Below are positions 1 to 6,891 of a DNA stretch of 17,422 nt, piece after piece; position 1 is the first letter of the stretch; every line of letters starts with the position of its first letter. Below the pieces are notes generated by a model. That model searched no databases, was not told where the DNA came from, and saw nothing but the letters and a program-made list of their open reading frames with translations. The stretch is from Bacteroides sp. (GTDB taxonomy: Bacteria; Bacteroidota; Bacteroidia; Bacteroidales; Bacteroidaceae): positions 1 to 17,422 of the forward strand of contig JASLDF010000132.1 in assembly GCA_030151635.1 (NCBI GenBank), given 5' to 3'. Both the position numbers and the translations under genes were made by a program.

Positions 1-386
1 GAATAAATTACCATATATTTTACTGACAACAACCTACAAAGTCAAGCTCCCCGGAATCTGAATACCGAAAACATCCACCTCGATAAGCAAGACTAAAACC
101 AGTCAAAAACAAGTATCCCCTTTTTTCAATTCATATATGCAATATTAACCATAAATATAACGCTCTATAAAATCAGAATATTCACCAGCAAGATATCTGT
201 AAATCGGTATTTTAAGGTCGCATAGTTAAAGGTATCAGAAGTAAATCTTACCACATTGAAAAGGATTTACTTCAAATAATTCCACAAACTGGAATAAAAT
301 ATCGGCACAAATACTATCTTGTATAATCCTATCGGTTAGAAATTACCCAAAAGGAAAAGCTTTAGAAATTAAAACAATAAAATAGT
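1..386. other. non-coding leader upstream of the SPFH lipoprotein gene
   Basis: This AT-rich stretch holds no convincing reading frame on either strand. Its only clear structure is the perfect inverted repeat at 238-273, listed separately. No clear Bacteroides TTTG/TAnnTTTG promoter pair stands out; TATCTTG at about 316 is a partial match to the -7 element. It is probably the long 5' region of the downstream gene plus the tail of an intergenic spacer that begins outside the window. Confidence 0.5.
238..273. repeat. perfect 10-bp inverted repeat (hairpin or operator)
   Basis: GAAGTAAATC (238-247) is followed after 16 nt by its exact reverse complement GATTTACTTC (264-273). No T-tract follows on either strand, so it does not look like an intrinsic terminator. 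It lies about 115 bp before the SPFH gene start and could be an operator or a leader hairpin. The role is unknown. Confidence 0.45.
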
Positions 387-1211
387 ATGAAAAAAATCAG
401 TTTTCTGCTGATGGCGGTGATTGCCATGGCGGCAACATCATGTAGCCGAGTAAGTGTGGATGCCGATGAAGTGGGCATCTTTGTAATGAAACCCTATATA
501 TGGGGTTCGGGTGGTGTCGATGATTCGGCACTGATGTTCGGATCAACTTGGAAAGTCTTTTCGACCGACTTTATTACCATCAAAAAGACACCTCAGAAAT
601 TTACCGAAGGATTCGACGACATCATGTCGGACGATAACACACCAGTAGATTTAACCGCAAATATCATCATGCAGATTGTGCCCGAGAATGCACCTTCCTT
701 AATTTCTAATTTCGGAATGTATTGGTACGACATCAACATAAAACCGAAGTTTGTGAAGTTTATTCGTGATGAGATTTCGAACTACAAGATGTTCGACCTA
801 ACTTCAAATCGTGAAGTGTACGACATGATTGAAGAGGTGGTAATGCAAAAGGTAACTCAAATTATTGCCGAGAAGAAGATACCGGTATCGGTAGTTGATG
901 TGGTGGTAGATCGTGCTAAACCGAATGAGGGTGTTATGGAAGAGATTGACCGTACGGCCATTCAAATTCAAAACAAACGTACGCAAACCGAACGCGTAAA
1001 AGCCGAAGAGCAACGTGCAGCAGCCGAGAAGGCAAAAGCCGTGGCCGATAAAGCGTATATGCGTGAGATGCAATTTACAACTACAGAATATCTTAAATTG
1101 AGAGATATCGAGATTGAGAAAGAGAAAATTGATATGATTCGCAACAAAGAGAATGTGAGTGTAACCATGCTTATGGGTGGTGGTGCAACACCAATCTACT
1201 CGGTTAAATAG
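387..1211 (+). CDS. SPFH/band 7 (prohibitin-like) domain lipoprotein
   Basis: This 274-residue protein starts with a lipoprotein signal peptide whose lipobox AATSC places the lipidated cysteine at residue 19. Residues about 22-190 have the look of an SPFH/band 7 domain: an opening V-x-A-D-E-V-G-I segment, a beta-rich middle, then a helical segment (SVVDVVVDRAKPNEGVMEEI). A charged alpha-helical, probably coiled-coil region rich in Ala, Glu, Lys and Arg follows at about 190-250, as is usual for SPFH proteins that form oligomeric rings. It probably sits in the periplasm or on a membrane as a lipid-anchored scaffold; no enzymatic motif is seen. It is monocistronic, has its own terminator, and reads towards the PUL, to which it seems functionally unrelated. 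The family call is by motif and architecture only. Confidence 0.75.
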   Translation: MKKISFLLMAVIAMAATSCSRVSVDADEVGIFVMKPYIWGSGGVDDSALMFGSTWKVFSTDFITIKKTPQKFTEGFDDIMSDDNTPVDLTANIIMQIVPENAPSLISNFGMYWYDINIKPKFVKFIRDEISNYKMFDLTSNREVYDMIEEVVMQKVTQIIAEKKIPVSVVDVVVDRAKPNEGVMEEIDRTAIQIQNKRTQTERVKAEEQRAAAEKAKAVADKAYMREMQFTTTEYLKLRDIEIEKEKIDMIRNKENVSVTMLMGGGATPIYSVK

Positions 1212-1238
1212 CGCAACAGTATTCAATAAAAAATAGAG

Positions 1239-1279
1239 AAACGGTGCAGTTACAGAAGCTTGTAATTGCACCGTTTTTT
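1239..1279 (+). terminator. intrinsic terminator of the SPFH gene
   Basis: A 16-bp stem pairs 1239-1254 with 1261-1276, with one G-U wobble and a six-base loop GAAGCT. A run of six T ends the structure at 1274-1279. It lies 28 bp after the SPFH stop codon, in the right orientation to end that transcript. Confidence 0.85.
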
Positions 1280-1334
1280 CATGCTTTTTCACCCCACGCT
1301 ACACTTCCTTAAATCCACGTTTTTCTTCCTCCCA

Positions 1335-1407
1335 ATGAAGACTCAGTTCTCTTTGAAAGAAGACAGTGTTCTCTTCCTATGATAACTGTGCTATCTTCCT
1401 ATGGTAC
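1335..1407. repeat. degenerate short tandem repeats, about 22-23 bp period
   Basis: Two successive units share GTG-Y-T-M-TCTTCCTATG-R-TA (near 1365-1385 and 1387-1407), and a weaker third unit containing CAGTTCTCTTT lies to the left. The copies are imperfect, so this looks like an old, decaying repeat tract. It lies directly outside the left copy of the 128-bp repeat and has no counterpart beside the right copy. Confidence 0.4.
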
Positions 1408-1431
1408 AAATTCTCTATTGAAAAGTACAAA

Positions 1432-1559
1432 GCCAATCACAGCACCCACCCCAAATAACACTACGCTTGCCCCACCCAGAACCGACTATCAACGACACCC
1501 TCGCCTGCTTTAAGACAGAGGTTTTCGTCATCAGCAGAAAGAAAGAGCGGATGATTAAA
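1432..1559. repeat. 128-bp direct repeat, left copy (flanks the PUL)
   Basis: Bases 1432-1559 are identical, without mismatch or gap, to 13780-13907 and in the same orientation. The match stops abruptly on both sides: 1431 is A against C at 13779, and 1560 is A against C at 13908. The sequence belongs to no recognised gene. On the - strand one frame reads a hydrophobic stretch (VLGGASVVLFGVGAVIG) that runs out of the repeat and stops within about ten codons in each copy, preceded in frame by stop codons, so it may be a fragment of an old gene. The copy lies outside the PUL terminator, so the repeats enclose the entire PUL transcription unit. Confidence 0.97.
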
Positions 1560-1585
1560 AATTAGTTGCATCAAGATATGCACAT

Positions 1586-1623
1586 AAAAAAAGTCGGAGT
1601 AGCATTGAGCATACCCCGACTTT
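1586..1623 (-). terminator. intrinsic terminator of the PUL operon
   Basis: Read on the - strand, AAAGTCGGGGTA (1623-1612) pairs with TACTCCGACTTT (1601-1590) with one G-U wobble around a ten-base loop. The T-run extends through 1586. It lies 20 bp after the stop codon of the BACON/LRR gene and is the first convincing terminator seen downstream of the susC start, fitting a single structural operon. It sits between that gene and the left 128-bp repeat. Confidence 0.9.
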
Positions 1624-1642
1624 CAAATCGATACTTATAATT

Positions 1643-3160
1643 TTATTTCACATATTCAATCTCAGTCCAATCCGATTTTTGAAAAGTTGGAATTTCTTGT
1701 CCCTCTTTCAAAATGATCTTTTTAAACTTTCTAATTCTAGACTCTGCATTGAGTTCTTTTAAACTTGGACAATTCGAAACATCTAGCACTTCAAGCTTCA
1801 ACATATCACTGTAGTTTGCATCTGTAGAGCTAACGTCTAGATTTTCTAAAGCTTCACCTTCTACAACCAGTTCTTTAGGAGTAATTAAATTAAAACCATT
1901 AGCCATATGAAAGAAATAATTCGCAATATTAACCTCTTTAACTTTAGATTTTCCTAAATTAATGTGGTTTAAACCATTACTACTACAACTTAAAGTTTCC
2001 AATTTTTCATTCTTACTCACATCAATAACTGCTAATTTAGCATTGGCCACATTTAAATCTATAAGGTTTGTGAAAACTTCAACCCCTTCAATAGAAGATA
2101 TTGCAGACATACTCAAATTCAGTGTGCTTGTCTCTTCAATGGCTTGCGTAGTCGTCTCGTAAGTTCCATCATCACCAATATATACAATGCCCAAACGAGA
2201 TAAAGCAGCTGCAAATTCAGGATCTTTCAAATCTATAATCACAGCATTAGGATTCTTTTGCTCAATGATTATTTCTTTACTGATGTACACATTTGGTTTA
2301 GCCGATTTTATCGTAATTCGGCCCGACCTAGAGTGAGCGGATTTAGGTAACTGCATACGAACTTTAACCTCTTGCAAACCTTTACCTTCAATTTGTTGTT
2401 CAATTGGAAGCAAGGTGATCCATTTCTCTGAACCATATTGATATTCCACTTGAATAGGTATATTAGTCATAACAGGAATTTCCAAAACTTGCTCTTCAGT
2501 ATCAACCGAGTACTTTTCCTCCGCAATAACTAACGCATTATTTTGAATCTGAAGAATAGAAATATCATACGTATCGTCACTATGCTTAATCCTAAGCATA
2601 CCTTTTCTTTCTTTAAAAGTGTCGTTTTCTGTTACAACCACCTTTATTCGTGACTCATACGACTCTTTACCAGCACTAGGAACTACTATCCAGTTCGTAA
2701 ACTCATCGGGCACCTCAACAGTATAGACAGAGTTAGAATTAACAGACAACAATAATGTTTCTTCTTTATCCGCTAAACTATATTCCGATTCCGACTCATA
2801 CCTAAAATACTCCTCGGCCTGTTGCTCAATCGTTAACTTGACTGTTTTATCGTCCGTAAAGAATAAATACTCATTTGTTCTCGCCTTTCCAGATAGATTC
2901 TCTTCAAGTAAGAATTTCACTTCATCGCCAGATCTCCCCTCTTTCTTAGTTAGAATAGACCAGTGATTTTTTCCTGTAGCCCTCCAAAGCGCCGACGACT
3001 TTACGACCACAGTAACCTCTTTAATGGTTGGACCTACCTCTACCCTATCATGATTTAGGCTGATGTAACTTAAAGAAATATCATCGCCATCACTCTTACC
3101 ACAAGCCGACCAAAACGGGATGAGCAAGATTAAACAGACTAATTTTATATTAAATTTCAT
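1643..3160 (-). CDS. surface lipoprotein with three BACON-like domains and leucine-rich repeats
   Basis: This 505-residue protein has a lipoprotein signal (lipobox WSAC, Cys20) followed by GKSDGDD, an acidic stretch of the kind that exports Bacteroidota lipoproteins to the cell surface. Three beta-sandwich units follow at about 31-115, 116-207 and 210-303. Each carries an aromatic core motif typical of BACON domains (HWSIL at 66, NWIVV at 156, KWITL at 246) and the first and third end in an IEQ strand. Residues about 345-475 contain leucine-rich repeats of the short Bacteroidota type (for example IDVSKNEKLETLSCSSNGL). No catalytic motif is visible. It is the last gene of the operon, 13 bp after the GH18 gene, and probably acts as a surface glycan- or glycoprotein-binding protein. 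BACON binding to carbohydrate or mucin is a family hypothesis; the ligand here is unknown. Confidence 0.8.
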   Translation of the reverse strand: MKFNIKLVCLILLIPFWSACGKSDGDDISLSYISLNHDRVEVGPTIKEVTVVVKSSALWRATGKNHWSILTKKEGRSGDEVKFLLEENLSGKARTNEYLFFTDDKTVKLTIEQQAEEYFRYESESEYSLADKEETLLLSVNSNSVYTVEVPDEFTNWIVVPSAGKESYESRIKVVVTENDTFKERKGMLRIKHSDDTYDISILQIQNNALVIAEEKYSVDTEEQVLEIPVMTNIPIQVEYQYGSEKWITLLPIEQQIEGKGLQEVKVRMQLPKSAHSRSGRITIKSAKPNVYISKEIIIEQKNPNAVIIDLKDPEFAAALSRLGIVYIGDDGTYETTTQAIEETSTLNLSMSAISSIEGVEVFTNLIDLNVANAKLAVIDVSKNEKLETLSCSSNGLNHINLGKSKVKEVNIANYFFHMANGFNLITPKELVVEGEALENLDVSSTDANYSDMLKLEVLDVSNCPSLKELNAESRIRKFKKIILKEGQEIPTFQKSDWTEIEYVK

Positions 3161-3173
3161 ATAAATCTACTTT

Positions 3174-4628
3174 TTAGTTATTTGAATACTCATAAGGTGT
3201 GATCTCATTCTTTTTATAATACTTTTTAGACCACACCACATTGTCATTATAATAAACTTGTCCCAATGCAGACAAACCACGAGAGTAATCTTGCACCCGA
3301 TCTTCCTTCTCATTGTAAACGTGCATATTATAAATTACATTCACACCATACCCTCCGGTTTTTAATCGTTTCAGTTGATTAGGAAACGCATTTACACCTT
3401 CTTTAATATCCAATGGATAGGGACCATATTGATTCTTTTCAAGACCTAAAATATCTCTCCATCCATCTCTCCACTGGCCGTAGTACGCATTGTAGGCGTA
3501 GTCTAGCAACTGTCCTGGAGTTTTCCCTTCACATGTACCCGTTGGAGACTGATCTTTTACTTGATACCAAGTAATTATTTTATCAGGCATTAATCTTCTC
3601 GTCTCATAAATCAAACGATTTGCACTTTCACCACTCGGTTTAGTAAAACCAGCTGATGGTCTAAAGTACTCATATCTGGAGTATTCATTGTCAAAATCGA
3701 TTCCATCAAGGCCATAAGTATCTATAATAACCTTTAATTCTTTCGCAAAGTCAGCAGCTGTTTCTGCCGTCAAGTTGGCAACACCCGATTCATCTCCGTT
3801 ACCTAAAATAGACAAACAGACTTTAATACCCTTCTCTTGAAGGGGACGAATAAACACATCTCTATTCTCTAATACAGCTCTCACATTCGGATTAAACTGC
3901 ACATACACTCGCCCATTCTCTGCGTCAAAATTAATGTTAGCGGCAAAAATATGTAGAATATCAATTAGAGGCTTACCAGAATCTGCCATTGTAAACTCAC
4001 CAGCATTTAAAATATTATCATCATTTACTTCGATATAACAAATGGTTTTAATATCTCCTTTACTGATATTTTCTACTTCTTTAGAAACACGTACAATATA
4101 GTAGTAAACCAACCGGCTACTTTTTAGATCAATACCCTGTGTCTTAACGGTAGCCGAAATAGGCAATAGATAACTTTTTCCCTCCATCAGCTCCTCTGCT
4201 GGATTTAAGGATAGTTCAATTTTTTTCACATCTATGATTCCTGGAGCTAGAACTACTTGTCCACCCTCTTCTATTTGAACTTGATCTTCAGGAAAAGCTT
4301 CATACGAAGTTTCATGAAGTACATTGAAAGCCTCAACTAAGCTTTCATCAGGTTGAAGTAAAACATCAACAGCCTGGTACATCGGTTTAGACACTCTAAA
4401 AAAAAGAGTTGTTTTTAATGGACTACTTTTTAAGTCAAGAACATGTATATCTTTCGTTGTGATTTCAGAACCAATACTAGCAACAACTTTATTTAGGTTT
4501 TCATAATTCGCTGTATCAATTCTTCCTGCCACAATATCGTTTTGACAAGAAGAGAATCCACCGTTCATAACAAACAAAATAAAGAGCAACGAAACGTATT
4601 TATATATTTTATAATTCATAGAACTCAT
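3174..4628 (-). CDS. GH18 endo-beta-N-acetylglucosaminidase with N-terminal DUF1735 domain
   Basis: This 484-residue lipoprotein (Cys28 in FSSC) is the likely catalytic enzyme of the PUL. Residues about 55-182 resemble the DUF1735 (BT_3987-like N-terminal) domain and end in the YLLPI...YYYIV pattern. The GH18 barrel spans about 190-475. It has the SxxG-type strand KVCLSILGNG (269-278) and the full active-site motif DGIDFDNE at 308-315, where Asp311 and Asp313 support the catalytic acid Glu315. The motif and following EYS closely resemble Endo H-type enzymes, which cut between the two core GlcNAc residues of N-glycans using the substrate acetamido group. Whether it prefers high-mannose or complex glycans cannot be read from sequence. 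The start at 4628 is 12 bp after the upstream stop; an in-frame ATG at 4619 would also give a normal signal peptide. It is probably surface-exposed. Confidence 0.88.
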   Translation of the reverse strand: MSSMNYKIYKYVSLLFILFVMNGGFSSCQNDIVAGRIDTANYENLNKVVASIGSEITTKDIHVLDLKSSPLKTTLFFRVSKPMYQAVDVLLQPDESLVEAFNVLHETSYEAFPEDQVQIEEGGQVVLAPGIIDVKKIELSLNPAEELMEGKSYLLPISATVKTQGIDLKSSRLVYYYIVRVSKEVENISKGDIKTICYIEVNDDNILNAGEFTMADSGKPLIDILHIFAANINFDAENGRVYVQFNPNVRAVLENRDVFIRPLQEKGIKVCLSILGNGDESGVANLTAETAADFAKELKVIIDTYGLDGIDFDNEYSRYEYFRPSAGFTKPSGESANRLIYETRRLMPDKIITWYQVKDQSPTGTCEGKTPGQLLDYAYNAYYGQWRDGWRDILGLEKNQYGPYPLDIKEGVNAFPNQLKRLKTGGYGVNVIYNMHVYNEKEDRVQDYSRGLSALGQVYYNDNVVWSKKYYKKNEITPYEYSNN

Positions 4629-4640
4629 TCTTTAAATAAA

Positions 4641-5783
4641 TTAGTACTCTGGAACAGGTAAGGTAACATCAAACCATTTCAAATTTTTAACAGCTTTTGC
4701 ATGGTTACCATATTCTGTATGATCCTTAACAAGTGTACCCTCACCATCATCAAACTTCCAATAGGCCACCAAACCTTCGGAAGATGGATCTACACCATAC
4801 TTGCTGTTTGCAATCTCATCTTGACTTCGCACTATGCTCCAAATGCGACACTCCGAAATTTGACCATCTAGCCAACGTTCATCATTCCAAGAATAACCAA
4901 TGTGAAAACCTCCAGACCCAAGGTTTACAGCCGACTCTTTTAAATCGAATTCCCCCGACGATTGTTTTTTTCCATTCACATAAATAACATATGCTTTAGA
5001 CTTAACATCAAGCGTTAGTGCAATGTGTACCCACTCATTGGTTGGTAAACCTTTAGAAGCATCTCTAGCTGGAAAGTTACCTGCACTCGTTGCAATTTGA
5101 ATTTGATTGCTAGGGAAACCAGCATCTCCCAAACGAATAAGAAACTGCCCCTCTATTCCCATTACAGTCGATATCATTTTATCGAACTTGTAGGGATAAA
5201 TGAGTGCTTCCATTGTTATTTTCTCGAGTCTATTACATGGCTCGTTGTTGTTCCAATCAATGCTTAAATAGTTTTCGCTAATGTCTGCCACCACATTAAT
5301 TAGTGCAGCCCCCTTGAAAATATATAAGTAACTTTTAGCACTATTTAGAGGTGCTATATCAGCTTTTTTCATTTCAATAGGTAGTAAATAGACTTGCTCA
5401 CGATCTAATGTGCCAAGATTTTTAAATAAAATTTCGAACTCATTGACCGAAGTAACTGCCCCTTTAAGAATCTCGGTGTTTGCTTGTACAATTTCAAAGT
5501 GATCATTGGACAACAATTGAGCTTCAACACCCTCTTTTTTATTGTAGAGAGCTATTAATTGCGTATTGACACCATATTCAAAATTAAGTATCTGTTCGGC
5601 CGGCCTAGCCAGTTCCGTTTTAAATTTTTTAGTAATGTCTGGTGTATCAATCTTTATAAAAATTGTAGAGCTCCTATTTTCCTCTTTTATGTAAGACTTA
5701 TTGTCAAAATTTGCAGAATCTTCTGCACAAGCAGCCAAAAGAACAGCCACCAGTACAATTATATAATATTTATATTGTTTCAT
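4641..5783 (-). CDS. DUF1735-LamG surface lipoprotein (likely glycan-binding)
   Basis: This 380-residue lipoprotein has Cys19 in LLAAC followed by AED, consistent with surface export. Residues about 30-160 look like a DUF1735 domain; VYLLPIEMKKADIAPLNSAK matches the equivalent segment of the neighbouring GH18 enzyme. Residues about 165-370 form a LamG/concanavalin A-like jelly roll, with the hallmark strands NEWVHIALTLD (249-259), the segment LDGQISECRIWSIVRS (305-320) and LVAYWKFDDGEG (338-349). No glycosidase residues are recognised, so it is probably a non-catalytic surface glycan-binding protein or a scaffold for the enzyme. It is 7 bp from the upstream gene and 12 bp from the downstream gene. 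Proteins of this architecture occur in Bacteroides N-glycan PULs beside GH18 enzymes. Confidence 0.78.
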   Translation of the reverse strand: MKQYKYYIIVLVAVLLAACAEDSANFDNKSYIKEENRSSTIFIKIDTPDITKKFKTELARPAEQILNFEYGVNTQLIALYNKKEGVEAQLLSNDHFEIVQANTEILKGAVTSVNEFEILFKNLGTLDREQVYLLPIEMKKADIAPLNSAKSYLYIFKGAALINVVADISENYLSIDWNNNEPCNRLEKITMEALIYPYKFDKMISTVMGIEGQFLIRLGDAGFPSNQIQIATSAGNFPARDASKGLPTNEWVHIALTLDVKSKAYVIYVNGKKQSSGEFDLKESAVNLGSGGFHIGYSWNDERWLDGQISECRIWSIVRSQDEIANSKYGVDPSSEGLVAYWKFDDGEGTLVKDHTEYGNHAKAVKNLKWFDVTLPVPEY

Positions 5784-5790
5784 TTCTTAA

Positions 5791-6882
5791 TTACTTTACA
5801 GATGAAGGATTCATAATTTGAATGGCCTCTTTTGTCTTTGAGTAAACGTTAGAGACATTGTAATAGTCATTTCTAGTTTTAGTAATGGCCAAACCTATTT
5901 TTGAAAAATCTGGTTGACTCTCGCCTACCCACTCCGCAGCACTACGCACAGCCGACGCTGTTAACGTGCCCTCTTGGCCATAAAAAAATCCTGTAATTTT
6001 ATCATTTTCATCAAGTGAGGTTAAACTAACCGACACCATCATTTTATGTATTGGTACTTGTGGTTGAAGTGCAAGGAGGACTAGACGAGTTAAATCATTC
6101 TTACTCGTTGCTTGAAGTGTGTTTACAATTATGTATTTGGCTTTATTCAATACATTTTTATCTCCTAAATTATGTGGAGCACCTTCGAAGACAAACAACT
6201 TTTCCCTGTTTTTATCCTCCCATTTCAGTATTAAATTGGTAAATACTGTTTGACGAATCCAATACAGTTTCTCCTCTTCAACCCCCATTGAAAGAGTTGC
6301 TTTACCCATAAATTCAGCTGATATACCGTCTAGATTATGTTGATCAACCTCCTTTAACATCGATTCAATACGGAAAGTACAATAGTCTTCAAAAAGGGGA
6401 ACAGGAGTTAGCTGTTCTTCAGGATTTACCACACCCTGATCTTCCAATTCTTCCAATACATCATTGTAAGTTGACACCATCTGTTTATATTCATTTTCAA
6501 CTACGGAATAACTGATGCGTGCAATGACTTTTGTGCCTCGTTTATTCACCTCCAGCTTCTCTTTCAAGTGCCATGGCAAAATATGCTGAGGGTTCGTTAA
6601 GCAAATCACATCTACACTATCAGGAATAGTTGTTAAATGATGTGCCCTAGAAACAGGCTGTGCGACCTCATTTTCAAACCAAGTAAACATTACTTTATGT
6701 TCTTGATTGCGGTATTCTTTCAAATTCTCTAAATAGCTGGCATATAAACTAGAGGCATGCTCTGGAATATTTTTATAGTTTATATCCAGACTCTCTGGAT
6801 CTGTATCACAACTTACTAAAGAAGCCATTCCAACAGCAAAAAGAACTACATATATCAATTTGTTAATTTTTAATCGTTTCAT
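5791..6882 (-). CDS. GH18-like lipoprotein lacking the catalytic glutamate (putative glycan-binding pseudoenzyme)
   Basis: This 363-residue lipoprotein has its lipidated cysteine at residue 25 (LVSC) followed by DTDPE. It resembles the 'putative glycoside hydrolase family 18' proteins found next to SusD in N-glycan PULs. Residues about 60-345 follow a barrel-like order, including CLTNPQH (94-100) and GTKVIARISYS (116-126). The position equivalent to the GH18 active site reads LDGISAEFM (184-192). Compared with DGIDFDNE of the downstream enzyme, the middle aspartates are Ser188 and Glu190 and the catalytic Glu is Met192. It is therefore unlikely to hydrolyse glycans and more likely binds N-glycan at the surface. 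It lies 9 bp after susD, a usual position for a surface glycan-binding protein. The fold assignment is moderate; the loss of the acid depends on that alignment. Confidence 0.72.
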   Translation of the reverse strand: MKRLKINKLIYVVLFAVGMASLVSCDTDPESLDINYKNIPEHASSLYASYLENLKEYRNQEHKVMFTWFENEVAQPVSRAHHLTTIPDSVDVICLTNPQHILPWHLKEKLEVNKRGTKVIARISYSVVENEYKQMVSTYNDVLEELEDQGVVNPEEQLTPVPLFEDYCTFRIESMLKEVDQHNLDGISAEFMGKATLSMGVEEEKLYWIRQTVFTNLILKWEDKNREKLFVFEGAPHNLGDKNVLNKAKYIIVNTLQATSKNDLTRLVLLALQPQVPIHKMMVSVSLTSLDENDKITGFFYGQEGTLTASAVRSAAEWVGESQPDFSKIGLAITKTRNDYYNVSNVYSKTKEAIQIMNPSSVK

Positions 6883-6891
6883 AACTTCGTC

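Noticed and set aside
804..1292. A - strand frame of 162 codons opposite the SPFH gene
   Set aside because: It is the mirror of a well-supported lipoprotein gene, has a His/Leu/Phe-rich composition typical of antisense frames, and crosses the terminator.
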